Assembly (NCBI RefSeq): GCF_021729155.1
Contig: NZ_JAJQYA010000015.1
Coordinates: forward strand, 1-64,000
Direction of reading: 5' to 3'
Source of the DNA: Membranihabitans marinus
GTDB lineage: Bacteria > Bacteroidota > Bacteroidia > Chitinophagales > Saprospiraceae
Length of the DNA stretch: 64,000 nucleotides
Positions within the stretch are counted from its first letter, which is position 1; the number at the start of each line of letters is the position of its first letter. The translations under genes and the position numbers were made by a program. The notes beneath the pieces were generated by a model. That model did not search any database. It was given only the letters and a program-made list of their open reading frames with translations, and had not been told where the DNA came from. Shown here in pieces: positions 36,033-44,179 of this stretch.

Positions 36033-36956
36033 ATGGAAGCAATATCAAAAAGCCTATCCTTATTTGACTTCCAACAATTTTTCCCCAGCGATGAAAGTTG
36101 TTTGAAGTACTTGTCCGACAAAAAATGGAAAAATGGATATTCATGTCATCGATGTCATAAAAAGAAGTACTGTCGATCTGTAAAAAAATACGATCGGCGG
36201 TGCACAGCCTGTGGATATATTGAATCTCCCAAGGCCAATACCTTGTTTCACCATATGAAATTCAGCCTTCTTAAAGCTTTTTACATAGTGTATCTAGTAT
36301 CGACCAATAAAAGAGGTATTGCCTCCACAGAACTAAGCAGAAAACTGGGACTAAGACAGAAGACTTGTTGGCTTTTTAAGCATAAAATTATGCAAGCAAT
36401 GGCCAGTCGAAAAAAATACACTATCTCGACTGATGTGGAAATTATGACTTGTGAATTGGGCATCAATCATATCGTTGAAAATGGCGTCAAGATTGAAAAG
36501 AAGAAATTAGCCGTCTTGGCCCATGAAAGGAAAAGCAAAGGTCGTGGCAAGACATATGGTCACAAAATAAACGCATTAAGTGCCAAGGAATTATGTAAAA
36601 TATTACACGATCATGTGGACAAATCCGCATCTATAAAAACCAATGGTTGGCCGGCATTTTCAGCATTGAAAAATGAATATCAAGGAATCCAAACTAAAGT
36701 TCAAAAAAAAGGTAAACACCCTTTGGTAATGAGTTATAGAATAGGATGTGGTTTACTGCAATGGTTAAGAGGCATCCATGGTCATGCAGAATTACTGCAG
36801 TATTACCTTGATGAATATTTTTTCAGACTCAATAGAAGTGACATGGAAGGAGACTTGTTTTTCCTCTTATTGGATCGCATGATAAAGCACGAACCGCGGA
36901 CCTATTACGACATTGTAAATTTTACGCCTAAAGCGCTGTTTCTCAGAAACACCTAA
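36033..36956 (+). CDS. IS1595/ISXO2-like transposase homologue, copy 2 (catalytic residues lost)
   Basis: A 307-residue paralogue of the protein at 14157-15107. I start it at the ATG aligned with copy 1 (MEAISKSL); an in-frame ATG 12 codons upstream exists but lies outside the conserved region. The zinc ribbon cysteines are present. The same catalytic losses appear: VEIMTCELGI, IKTNGW and YRIGCGLLQWLRG. About 21 of 304 aligned residues differ. In one 60-base block compared by eye, six codons differ silently and two alter the protein, yet other blocks, such as the first 80 bases, are identical. This pattern suggests purifying selection with patchy gene conversion. The C-terminus is 9-10 residues shorter than copy 1. 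No IS ends are seen. Confidence 0.8.
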   Translation: MEAISKSLSLFDFQQFFPSDESCLKYLSDKKWKNGYSCHRCHKKKYCRSVKKYDRRCTACGYIESPKANTLFHHMKFSLLKAFYIVYLVSTNKRGIASTELSRKLGLRQKTCWLFKHKIMQAMASRKKYTISTDVEIMTCELGINHIVENGVKIEKKKLAVLAHERKSKGRGKTYGHKINALSAKELCKILHDHVDKSASIKTNGWPAFSALKNEYQGIQTKVQKKGKHPLVMSYRIGCGLLQWLRGIHGHAELLQYYLDEYFFRLNRSDMEGDLFFLLLDRMIKHEPRTYYDIVNFTPKALFLRNT

Positions 36957-37280
36957 TTTTACCACATCCCAACATTTCTTTCCCTATCTCACAAAAATGT
37001 CTCGGTCTAATCCATTACTCTAGTCCAAAATTGAGGTTAAATAAAAGCAATTAAACCTATTGCTTTTGGTATTATTCCTCCCTTGTTTAAAAGAATGACG
37101 GTCTTTTATACCGAAGTATTGCTTTCTATACAAATCTGTACTCCATACCGTCCAATACTGCTACAAACCTTGTTCTCAAGCCCACTACTGAAATGAAATA
37201 CAGAAAAGGAAACATCTATAGTCATGTAAAACCCATTTGAGTCCATCTGCCTTACCTAAGAAACCAAAAAGGTGAATTGA
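36957..37280. other. Gene-free convergent spacer
   Basis: This spacer lies between transposase homologue copy 2 and the leftward LOG-family gene. Similarity to the copy 1 surroundings ends at the stop codon. I see no hairpin with a U-run and no frame of note. Confidence 0.4.
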
Positions 37281-38015
37281 CTACAACTCGTAATTCGGCT
37301 CAAAGGTCCCTTCTTTCTCTTCGTCGTAAAACCTTCTTATTATACTCACTACTTCATCGGTATCGTCGGTTATCGGAAGAAGATTCAAATCCTCTGCATT
37401 GATGTTGTTCTCTTGTCCCAAAACAACCTCCTCTACCCAAGCCTTTAAACCAGTCCAATACTTCGATCCGTATAAAACTATGGGAATCTTTGAAATTTTT
37501 CCTGTCTGAATCAAAGTCAACACCTCGAATAATTCATCCAAAGTACCAAATCCACCAGGTAAAACCACAATGGCTTGAGCATATTTTACGAACATAACTT
37601 TTCGAATGAAGAAATATCGATGATTCAAATTCTTGTCGGCATCTATATAAGGATTACTCGAAGCTTCAAATGGAAGCTCTATGTTCAATCCCACAGATGT
37701 ACCGGCCTCTAAATGAGCCCCTCTATTACCAGCCTCCATGATTCCAGGCCCACCACCAGTGATGACGCCAAAACCTTCTTGCACCAATTTTTGTGCAATC
37801 TCCGTGGCCGCTTTGTAATATTTGTTATCACTTTGTGTTCGAGCAGAACCAAATATCGAAACGCAAGGCCCAATGGCATTTAGAGTCTCAAATCCATCCA
37901 CGATCTCGGCAATTACCTTAAACAAAGTCCATGAGTTTTCACCCTTGGTTACCCGCCACTGCTTCCGAGTCTTGTGGATTGGTTTTAAATGATTGTTGTT
38001 ATTGTTGTTATCCAT
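37281..38015 (-). CDS. LOG family (TIGR00730) Rossmann-fold protein
   Basis: A 244-residue protein of the lysine-decarboxylase-like/LOG family. The two signature motifs are intact: GGGPGIMEAGNRGA at about 87-100 and PGGFGTLDE at 153-161. Proteins of this family cleave cytokinin or other nucleoside 5'-monophosphates to a base and ribose 5-phosphate; the bacterial substrate is often AMP or another nucleotide. The N-terminus has a run of six Asn encoded by an AAC/AAT microsatellite, which could vary in length. It lies 36 bases downstream of the response-regulator gene and is probably co-transcribed. Confidence 0.92.
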   Translation of the reverse strand: MDNNNNNNHLKPIHKTRKQWRVTKGENSWTLFKVIAEIVDGFETLNAIGPCVSIFGSARTQSDNKYYKAATEIAQKLVQEGFGVITGGGPGIMEAGNRGAHLEAGTSVGLNIELPFEASSNPYIDADKNLNHRYFFIRKVMFVKYAQAIVVLPGGFGTLDELFEVLTLIQTGKISKIPIVLYGSKYWTGLKAWVEEVVLGQENNINAEDLNLLPITDDTDEVVSIIRRFYDEEKEGTFEPNYEL

Positions 38016-38051
38016 TGAGTATAATTAAAATTCCGAATAATCGACAAAGAA

Positions 38052-39323
38052 TTATTGAGTCGTATAGGGCTTTTGATACACTTTATCCAAGTATTCTTTC
38101 GCCTCCTCCAATGAGGAAAACTTACTCATAAAATCCTTTATCCCCGGCTTACTGTAAATATCAGGATGTACATATTTTTCAACGAATTCCTCTGTCACAT
38201 CATCAATACTTAGTATAATCAGGCGTTCTATAACGTTGCGAAGTTCTCGAATATTTCCCGTCCAATTGTGCATTTGAAGTTTCTGTATTGCACCCTTGGT
38301 AAATTTCTTAATCGGATAACCGCTATCTCTACATATTTTCTCGGTAAAATAAGCTACCAATTCGGGGATGTCCTCCCTTCTATCGTTCAGAGAAGGTACC
38401 TTGATATTGATAACCTGCAATCGGTGAAACAAATCCTCTCTAAACCTACCTTGATCAATTTCTAATCGAAGATTTTTATTGGTCGCAGCCAAAACCCTAA
38501 CATTTACAGGCAACATCTTATCTCCCCCCACTCTCATTATCCGATTCTCTTCCAATGCGCGCAAAACCTTAGCTTGAGCCGAAAGACTCATATCTCCTAT
38601 TTCATCGAGAAAAAGTGTTCCCTCATTGGCTTGCTCAAATTTTCCTATACGCTGCTTAAAGGCCGAAGTAAATGAACCTTTCTCATGTCCAAATAATTCA
38701 CTTTCGATCAATTCCGAAGGTATGGCCGCACAGTTGACAGCAACCAAAGGTTTGTCTGCCCGTTGACTCTTCTCGTGTATCCATCCAGCTACCAACTCCT
38801 TCCCAGTTCCATTGTCCCCAGTGATCAATACCCTGGCGTCGGTCGGTGCTACCATATCTATCATCTGCTTAATATGAGCCAGTGATTTTGACCCTCCAAT
38901 CATGGGTTGATTCGCCCATTTGGTTACCTTGCGCTGTAAGTCCTTCTTCTCAGTTACCAAAGAAGACTTATCGATAGCATTGCGAACAGTAATTAACAAT
39001 CGATTTAAATCAGGTGGCTTTGAAATAAAATCAAAAGCACCTTTCTTTACTGCCTCCACCGCATTGTCGATATTGGCATGCCCGCTAATCATGATCACCG
39101 GTAAATCTGGCTTGATCTCCTGCAAACGCTCCAATGCCTCCATCCCATCAACATTTGGCATCTTAATATCCATCAATACAACATCGTAAGCCTTTTTCTT
39201 TATCTTGGCCAAACCATCCATTCCATCTTTGGCCTCATCTACGGTGTACTTCTCAAAAGACAATATATCCTTTAGCGTTCTGCGAATAGCAGCTTCATCA
39301 TCAACTATTAATATTCTGGGCAT
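38052..39323 (-). CDS. NtrC-like response regulator lacking the DNA-binding domain
   Basis: A 423-residue protein with a receiver domain (about 1-120; phosphorylated Asp52, conserved Lys102) and an AAA+ sigma-54-interaction domain (about 140-370; Walker A GDNGTGKE at 169-176, Walker B TLFLDEIGD at 236-244, arginine-finger segment RFREDLFHRL). The sigma-54 contact loop reads GSFTSA (216-221) instead of GAFTGA. The protein ends about 40 residues short: after KFSSLEEAKEYL, where relatives continue into a Fis-type helix-turn-helix, only KVYQKPYTTQ remains. No helix-turn-helix remnant is visible in the next 36 bases. It may act without DNA binding or through partners. No histidine kinase gene is adjacent. 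Confidence 0.88.
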   Translation of the reverse strand: MPRILIVDDEAAIRRTLKDILSFEKYTVDEAKDGMDGLAKIKKKAYDVVLMDIKMPNVDGMEALERLQEIKPDLPVIMISGHANIDNAVEAVKKGAFDFISKPPDLNRLLITVRNAIDKSSLVTEKKDLQRKVTKWANQPMIGGSKSLAHIKQMIDMVAPTDARVLITGDNGTGKELVAGWIHEKSQRADKPLVAVNCAAIPSELIESELFGHEKGSFTSAFKQRIGKFEQANEGTLFLDEIGDMSLSAQAKVLRALEENRIMRVGGDKMLPVNVRVLAATNKNLRLEIDQGRFREDLFHRLQVINIKVPSLNDRREDIPELVAYFTEKICRDSGYPIKKFTKGAIQKLQMHNWTGNIRELRNVIERLIILSIDDVTEEFVEKYVHPDIYSKPGIKDFMSKFSSLEEAKEYLDKVYQKPYTTQ

Positions 39324-39530
39324 ATAGCGTATATTTTAAATCGAATATATATTATAAATTTATTTAATATGTCAAATTAAACAAATTTATCGCTATCTAC
39401 CAAAGATTATCATATGTATTTTTAAACTAATATGTAACAAACACCTTTACAACGAACAAAAATAAAGACCCATTCTATAGGAAATTGTTAAGTGGATTCC
39501 TCCCTTCGAGAATCGTATCCCCTTAGAAAT

Positions 39531-40721
39531 TTACATTCCCTTCAGTCGATTTATCGCCATATATGCCATCAATCCAGAACTTACCTTAAAACAATCTTCG
39601 TCTACATCAAATGTCGGCGAGTGCAACTGAGATTTAATCCCTCTTTCTATATTGCCAACTCCCAATCGATAGAAGCAAGATGGAACTTCCTTGGTGTAAT
39701 AAGCAAAATCTTCAGCCGTCATCTGAATCGGCAATTCTACAACGTTCTCTGGTCCTAAAAATTCCTTGGCAAAGTCAGTCATTTGGGCTGTAGTAGCTGG
39801 ATCGTTGTACAAAAAAGGATATCCTCTAACTATTTCCAACTCCACTTCTGCCCCCATGGACTTGGCCGTGTAATGGGCTACATCTTTGATGTATTGATGA
39901 GCTTTATCGCGCCATTTTTCATCCATGGCTCTAAATGTTCCCTCAACATAGACGGTTTCAGGAATTACATTCGTCGATCCACCATCAGAGGCAATCTTGC
40001 CAAAAGTTAAGACCGTTGGTTTGGTTGGGTCGGCTCGTCGGCTGATTACTTGTTGCATAGCCACCAATATATGAGAGGTGACCAATGTAGTATCGATACA
40101 AGCATGAGGTAGGGCTCCGTGACCACCTTTACCCTTGACCGTCAAAAAGATTTCGTCGGTGGATGCCATATACATACCTGGTCTAAAACCAACTTTTCCA
40201 GCAGCTAAGGGGGGATGTACATGTTGGCCGACAACAGCACTAGGACGAGGCGTGTCCAATACACCATCCTTTATCATCAATGATGCTCCACCAGGAAGAC
40301 GCTCTTCAGCAGGTTGAAAAATTAATTTCACCGTCCCTTCAAACTCACTCCTCATTTCATTGAGAATCCGGGCCGTACCCAAAAGAGATGTAGTATGTAC
40401 ATCATGTCCACATGCATGCATAACCCCCTTCACCTTAGATGCATAGGGTTGGTTGGTCATTTCCTCAATAGGCAAGGCATCCATATCAGCTCTTAAAGCA
40501 ATTACTTGACCATTGTCCTTATGACCTTTTAATTCTCCCACTACTCCATATCCACCTACGTTGGTCTTAATGGGTATATCCATCGCCTCTAGTTTACTGG
40601 CAACCAGAGCAGAGGTCTCTTTTTCTTCAAAGGATAGTTCTGGATGCATGTGTAAATGCCGTCTCAACTCAATACTATCTGCCAATATCTCTTGGCTCAA
40701 TTCCTTTATCTTTTGAATCAT
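39531..40721 (-). CDS. M20 family amidohydrolase
   Basis: A 396-residue metal-dependent amidohydrolase of the hippurate hydrolase / N-acyl-amino-acid amidohydrolase group (M20D). The metal-site motif HACGHDVHTT, the FQPAEERLPGGASLMI segment with catalytic Glu, and the C-terminal MTAEDFAYYTKEVPSCFYRLG are all present. The dimerisation domain (about 185-300) includes GKGGHGALPH. It is cytoplasmic. It hydrolyses N-acylated amino acids or related amides; the natural substrate is unknown. It follows the glycosyltransferase gene by 59 bases on the same strand. Confidence 0.93.
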   Translation of the reverse strand: MIQKIKELSQEILADSIELRRHLHMHPELSFEEKETSALVASKLEAMDIPIKTNVGGYGVVGELKGHKDNGQVIALRADMDALPIEEMTNQPYASKVKGVMHACGHDVHTTSLLGTARILNEMRSEFEGTVKLIFQPAEERLPGGASLMIKDGVLDTPRPSAVVGQHVHPPLAAGKVGFRPGMYMASTDEIFLTVKGKGGHGALPHACIDTTLVTSHILVAMQQVISRRADPTKPTVLTFGKIASDGGSTNVIPETVYVEGTFRAMDEKWRDKAHQYIKDVAHYTAKSMGAEVELEIVRGYPFLYNDPATTAQMTDFAKEFLGPENVVELPIQMTAEDFAYYTKEVPSCFYRLGVGNIERGIKSQLHSPTFDVDEDCFKVSSGLMAYMAINRLKGM

Positions 40722-40761
40722 CTTTTATTATTGTTTAATCAATCAATGTTTTAACAGTTAT

Positions 40762-40780
40762 ATACGAATTACAATTTATA
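40762..40780 (+). repeat. Isolated copy of the dispersed repeat end
   Basis: ATACGAATTACAATTTATA begins with the exact 11-base motif of the repeat ends. It abuts the stop codon of the glycosyltransferase gene. Confidence 0.5.
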
Positions 40781-41992
40781 TTAAAAAGAGAGAACGTCTC
40801 CCTGCTTATTTTTCATATTTGAAGAAAGTACAAAACCCCTTTCCGAATCCGATAAGAGATATTGAGCGGTGGGGCAGGTTTCCATAAGAGATACAATATT
40901 TCCAAACCCCATTCGCTTGGTATCTAAAATCACTTCACTCTGTGGAAACAATTGCAAATACTCCACAATATACCTTAACGGTATCCCATCTCGCAATTCA
41001 TTCCCTTCATAAACCATTGGCATACTACCCTCTACCAATTGCCCTTCCAATCTCTCTCGCAATTCAATATCATTGGACATTAAAACACCATGACTCAGTC
41101 GAACTTTTTTAACCACTCTCGGTTTGGCAAAGGGAAGGAATAACCATTTAAAAAATGCTTTTACATTCTTTATAATACTTACAGCCAATACCAAAATCTT
41201 AGATTCTATAGATCCATATAGGATACCTTTGTACTTTTTTATAAATAATGCCATTGATGTAAAAAAGAAATCATTGTAACTCAAAAGAGACTTCTGAGTG
41301 CTTTCTCCTTTAAAATGTATGGCAGACAATTTCCCAACATACAACAATCTGTATCCGCTCTGTCTAATCCTATACGACAAATCGATGTCTTCGGCATACA
41401 TAAAAAACCGAGGATCAAATCCACCTACCTTATCTAACACATCACGCCTAATCATCATATAAGCACCGGATAAAACCTCCACCTCATCCACATCGTAATA
41501 GCCAATATTGGGAGCATAATATCCATTGAAAAAATCAACATTGGGAAAGATCTTACTCAAGCCAAGAAATTTATAGCACGATGAGGAAAATGAGGGAATC
41601 GATCTTTTACTTTCCGGTAAAATTTGCCCCCTTCCATCAATTAAACGAATTCCTAATGCGCCAACTTTTGGTGTTTGATACAAATACTGAAGGCTCTCTG
41701 TTAAGGTCTTTTCTCCGACCACGGTATCGGGATTCACAAACAATATGATCTTTCCTTGGGCTATAGCAATGGCTTGATTACAAGCTTTTCCAAAACCAAT
41801 ATTTTCCTTATTGGCCAAAACCTTTACCCTCGGAAAATGATGTCGAAGATAAGATACTGAATCATCGACAGAATCATTATCCACTACGATAATTTCCGCT
41901 TCTATTTCTTCTGTAGCTGCCAACACAGATTGGAGACAGAGACTCAAATAGTGTTTTACATTGTAACTGATAATAATTATTGATAAATCCAT
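40781..41992 (-). CDS. Glycosyltransferase family 2
   Basis: A 403-residue GT2 enzyme. The N-terminal GT-A domain has SIIIISYNVKHYL, the IIVVDNDSVDDS nucleotide-sugar site near residue 35, FVNPDT as the DxD-type motif, and MYAEDIDLSYRIRQSGY. The type resembles rhamnosyltransferases of surface polysaccharide synthesis. A C-terminal extension of about 120 residues, with PLRYIVEYLQLFPQSEVIL, follows a weakly hydrophobic amphipathic segment and occurs in a Bacteroidota-specific subgroup; its role is unknown. The gene begins 5 bases after recR ends, so they are co-transcribed. Confidence 0.9.
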   Translation of the reverse strand: MDLSIIIISYNVKHYLSLCLQSVLAATEEIEAEIIVVDNDSVDDSVSYLRHHFPRVKVLANKENIGFGKACNQAIAIAQGKIILFVNPDTVVGEKTLTESLQYLYQTPKVGALGIRLIDGRGQILPESKRSIPSFSSSCYKFLGLSKIFPNVDFFNGYYAPNIGYYDVDEVEVLSGAYMMIRRDVLDKVGGFDPRFFMYAEDIDLSYRIRQSGYRLLYVGKLSAIHFKGESTQKSLLSYNDFFFTSMALFIKKYKGILYGSIESKILVLAVSIIKNVKAFFKWLFLPFAKPRVVKKVRLSHGVLMSNDIELRERLEGQLVEGSMPMVYEGNELRDGIPLRYIVEYLQLFPQSEVILDTKRMGFGNIVSLMETCPTAQYLLSDSERGFVLSSNMKNKQGDVLSF

Positions 41993-41997
41993 TTATA

Positions 41998-42615
41998 CTA
42001 TTGACCATTAAAGAATTTATCTACCGGTTGGCGCGATTGAATCGCTCGTCCTAGAGTAAACTCATCGGCATAATCTAATTCACCACCAAATGACACTCCC
42101 CTCGCTATTGAGCTTACCCTTACCTTGCCATCGAGATGACTGGATAAATAATACATGGTAGTATCGCCTTCAATCGTAGCACTTATGGCCATAATAACCT
42201 CTTGAATATTTTCAGATTCAATTCTTGCAAATAAATCGGAAAAATTGAGTTCCTCTGGCCCTATACCATCGATGGGAGATATCAGCCCCCCCAATACGTG
42301 GTACCTACCCATAAATTGGCCAGTATCTTCTATGGCTATCAAATCCTTGATGGACTCTACTATACACAAGGTTCCGTTTTCTCGCCTTTTATCGGCACAT
42401 ATATCGCAAACCGGTTGGTCAGAATAATTTCTACAGTGTTTACACAAAGTCAACTGTTGCCTCATAGACTCCAATGACTGTATCATTTCAGCAGCTACAT
42501 CGTCTGATCGATCGGCCAAATACATGGCCAACCTCAAGGCTGATTTTTTCCCAATACCAGGCAGTTTTCCTAAAACAGCTGTCAATTGCTCTAAACTTTT
42601 TGGTAATCTATTCAT
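41998..42615 (-). CDS. recR: Recombination mediator RecR
   Basis: A 205-residue protein of the RecFOR pathway, which loads RecA at gaps. The N-terminal helix-hairpin-helix contains LPGIGKKSALRLAMYL. The zinc finger uses Cys58, Cys61, Cys70 and Cys73. The Toprim domain begins LCIVESIKDLIAIE, and YHVLGGLISPIDGIGP is typical of RecR. The length is normal. A perfect promoter (42620-42649) ends four bases before the ATG, so the mRNA is probably leaderless. The glycosyltransferase and M20 genes follow. Confidence 0.95.
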   Translation of the reverse strand: MNRLPKSLEQLTAVLGKLPGIGKKSALRLAMYLADRSDDVAAEMIQSLESMRQQLTLCKHCRNYSDQPVCDICADKRRENGTLCIVESIKDLIAIEDTGQFMGRYHVLGGLISPIDGIGPEELNFSDLFARIESENIQEVIMAISATIEGDTTMYYLSSHLDGKVRVSSIARGVSFGGELDYADEFTLGRAIQSRQPVDKFFNGQ

Positions 42616-42619
42616 TTAT

Positions 42620-42649
42620 CAAAAATAACATTTTCTTTAACCCTATCAA
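42620..42649 (-). promoter_or_regulatory. recR promoter, probably leaderless
   Basis: On the minus strand TTG (42647-42649), 19 bases and TATTTTTG (42620-42627) match the phylum consensus exactly. Only four bases (ATAA) separate the -7 element from the recR ATG. With the usual 5-8 bases to the transcription start, the mRNA would begin at or next to the start codon. Confidence 0.7.
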
Positions 42650-42675
42650 TACAAAAACTTTTATAATTGTTTGAT

Positions 42676-42683
42676 TATATTTG
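42676..42683 (+). promoter_or_regulatory. Probable -7 element of the pyruvate dehydrogenase E2 gene
   Basis: TATATTTG matches the TAnnTTTG consensus and lies 45 bases before the ATG. No TTG is found 19-21 bases upstream, so the call rests on one element and its position between divergent genes. Confidence 0.4.
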
Positions 42684-42728
42684 TGAATTGGAAGAGTTAT
42701 TTACCGAAATACTAATTTAAATTGAGAT

Positions 42729-43979
42729 ATGGCAGAAGTAATTAGAATGCCTCGAATGAGCGACACCATGGAAGAAGGTGTCATTGTTGGTTGGCTTAAA
42801 AAAGAAGGTGACGTTGTGGAACCTGGCGACGTATTGGCAGAAGTGGAAACCGATAAAGCCACCATGGATTTGGAAAGTTATCAAGAAGGAGTACTTCTGT
42901 ATATTGGTGTAAAAGAAGGTCCAGTTCCCGTGGATGCTCTAGTAGCTATCATAGGCGAAGCAGGCGAGGACTTCCAAGACCTCTTAGCGGATGCACAGTC
43001 CGAAACAAGTACTTCATCTGACAGCAAATCCGATGAAAAACCAAGTGAAGAAGCAAGTGCAGCCACTGAAAACAACGGAGTAACAGAAGCTGTTGTAGAT
43101 CAACCTACCCCATCTGACGACAGACTAAAGGCATCGCCATTAGCAAAGAAAATAGCTAAAGAAAAAGGACTCGACATCCAAAATATTGCAGGCACTGGAG
43201 AAGGTGGTCGTATTATTAAAAAAGATGTGGAATCAGCAGTGGCTCAACCCGCTAGTCAACCCGCAACAAGTGCTCCATCAATAGTAGTACCTGCCGGGGA
43301 AGATCAAAAAGTTCCTGTAAGTCAAATGAGAAAAGTAATTGCCAAGCGATTGAGCGAAAGCAAATATACAGCTCCGCATTTCTACCTTACCGCTGAGATC
43401 AATATGGACAACGCAATCCAAGCGCGTAAAATGATCAATGATGGAGAAGATGATGTTCGCATCTCTTTCAACGATATCGTGATCAAAGCTACTGCAGCAG
43501 CCTTGCGTCAACATCCATTTGTAAACGGTTCTTGGAATGGCGATCATCTTTTACTACACGGAGACATCCATATTGGTGTAGCTGTAGCTGTGGAAGATGG
43601 ACTAATGGTACCTGTTGTGAAAAATGCAGACTTCAAATCACTCTCTCAAATCAAAGCAGAAGTTAAAGATTTGGCAACAAGAGCACGTACTAAAAAATTG
43701 AAACCAGACGAAATGCAAGGAAATACCTTTACCATTTCTAACTTGGGCATGTTTGGTATCGACGAATTTACTGGTATCATCAACCCCCCAGATTCTTGTA
43801 TCTTAGCCGTAGGTGCTATTAACAAGAAACCCATTGTGGTCAATGATGCCATCGTTATTGGCAGTACAATGAAAATCACCCTGTCTTGCGACCACAGAAT
43901 AGTCGACGGCGCAGTTGGTGCTCAATTCTTGCAAACGCTTAGAAAATATTTGGAAAATCCAATGAAACTTCTATTGTAA
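42729..43979 (+). CDS. pdhC: Pyruvate dehydrogenase complex dihydrolipoyl acetyltransferase (E2)
   Basis: A 416-residue E2. One lipoyl domain (about 1-80) has VETDKATMD with lipoylated Lys43. An acidic Ser/Glu linker follows, then a peripheral-subunit-binding domain (about 132-168: ASPLAKKIAKEKGLD and GTGEGGRIIKKDVE). The catalytic domain runs to the end, with DHRIVDGA containing the active-site His. It moves acetyl groups from E1 to CoA in the cytoplasm. E1 and E3 genes are not in the window. A single lipoyl domain is usual for this phylum. A strong terminator follows. Confidence 0.93.
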   Translation: MAEVIRMPRMSDTMEEGVIVGWLKKEGDVVEPGDVLAEVETDKATMDLESYQEGVLLYIGVKEGPVPVDALVAIIGEAGEDFQDLLADAQSETSTSSDSKSDEKPSEEASAATENNGVTEAVVDQPTPSDDRLKASPLAKKIAKEKGLDIQNIAGTGEGGRIIKKDVESAVAQPASQPATSAPSIVVPAGEDQKVPVSQMRKVIAKRLSESKYTAPHFYLTAEINMDNAIQARKMINDGEDDVRISFNDIVIKATAAALRQHPFVNGSWNGDHLLLHGDIHIGVAVAVEDGLMVPVVKNADFKSLSQIKAEVKDLATRARTKKLKPDEMQGNTFTISNLGMFGIDEFTGIINPPDSCILAVGAINKKPIVVNDAIVIGSTMKITLSCDHRIVDGAVGAQFLQTLRKYLENPMKLLL

Positions 43980-44002
43980 TAATTGATTACATTAAATAAT
44001 AC

Positions 44003-44040
44003 AAAAGGTCACTGAGATTATAATTTCAGTGGCCTTTTTT
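44003..44040 (+). terminator. Intrinsic terminator after the E2 gene
   Basis: A 13-bp stem (left arm AAAAGGTCACTGA, right arm TCAGTGGCCTTTT, one G-U pair) with a 10-base loop ends in a T-run. It lies 23 bases after the stop codon. Confidence 0.9.
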
Positions 44041-44179
44041 AGTTCTATAGAAAGCATTGATTCAATTTACACAAAAAAAGATAATCCTTTATTAAACCTA
44101 AGACGGCATTTGCCCTCTATATAGTAATTGAATTCGCTTAACCATCCGTTTTTAGTCACCGTGAAAGTAAAATCATATT

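Noticed and set aside
38016-38051. Frameshifted helix-turn-helix remnant after the response regulator
   Set aside because: The 36 bases before the next gene do not encode any Fis-like helix in any frame, so a simple recent frameshift does not explain the truncation.
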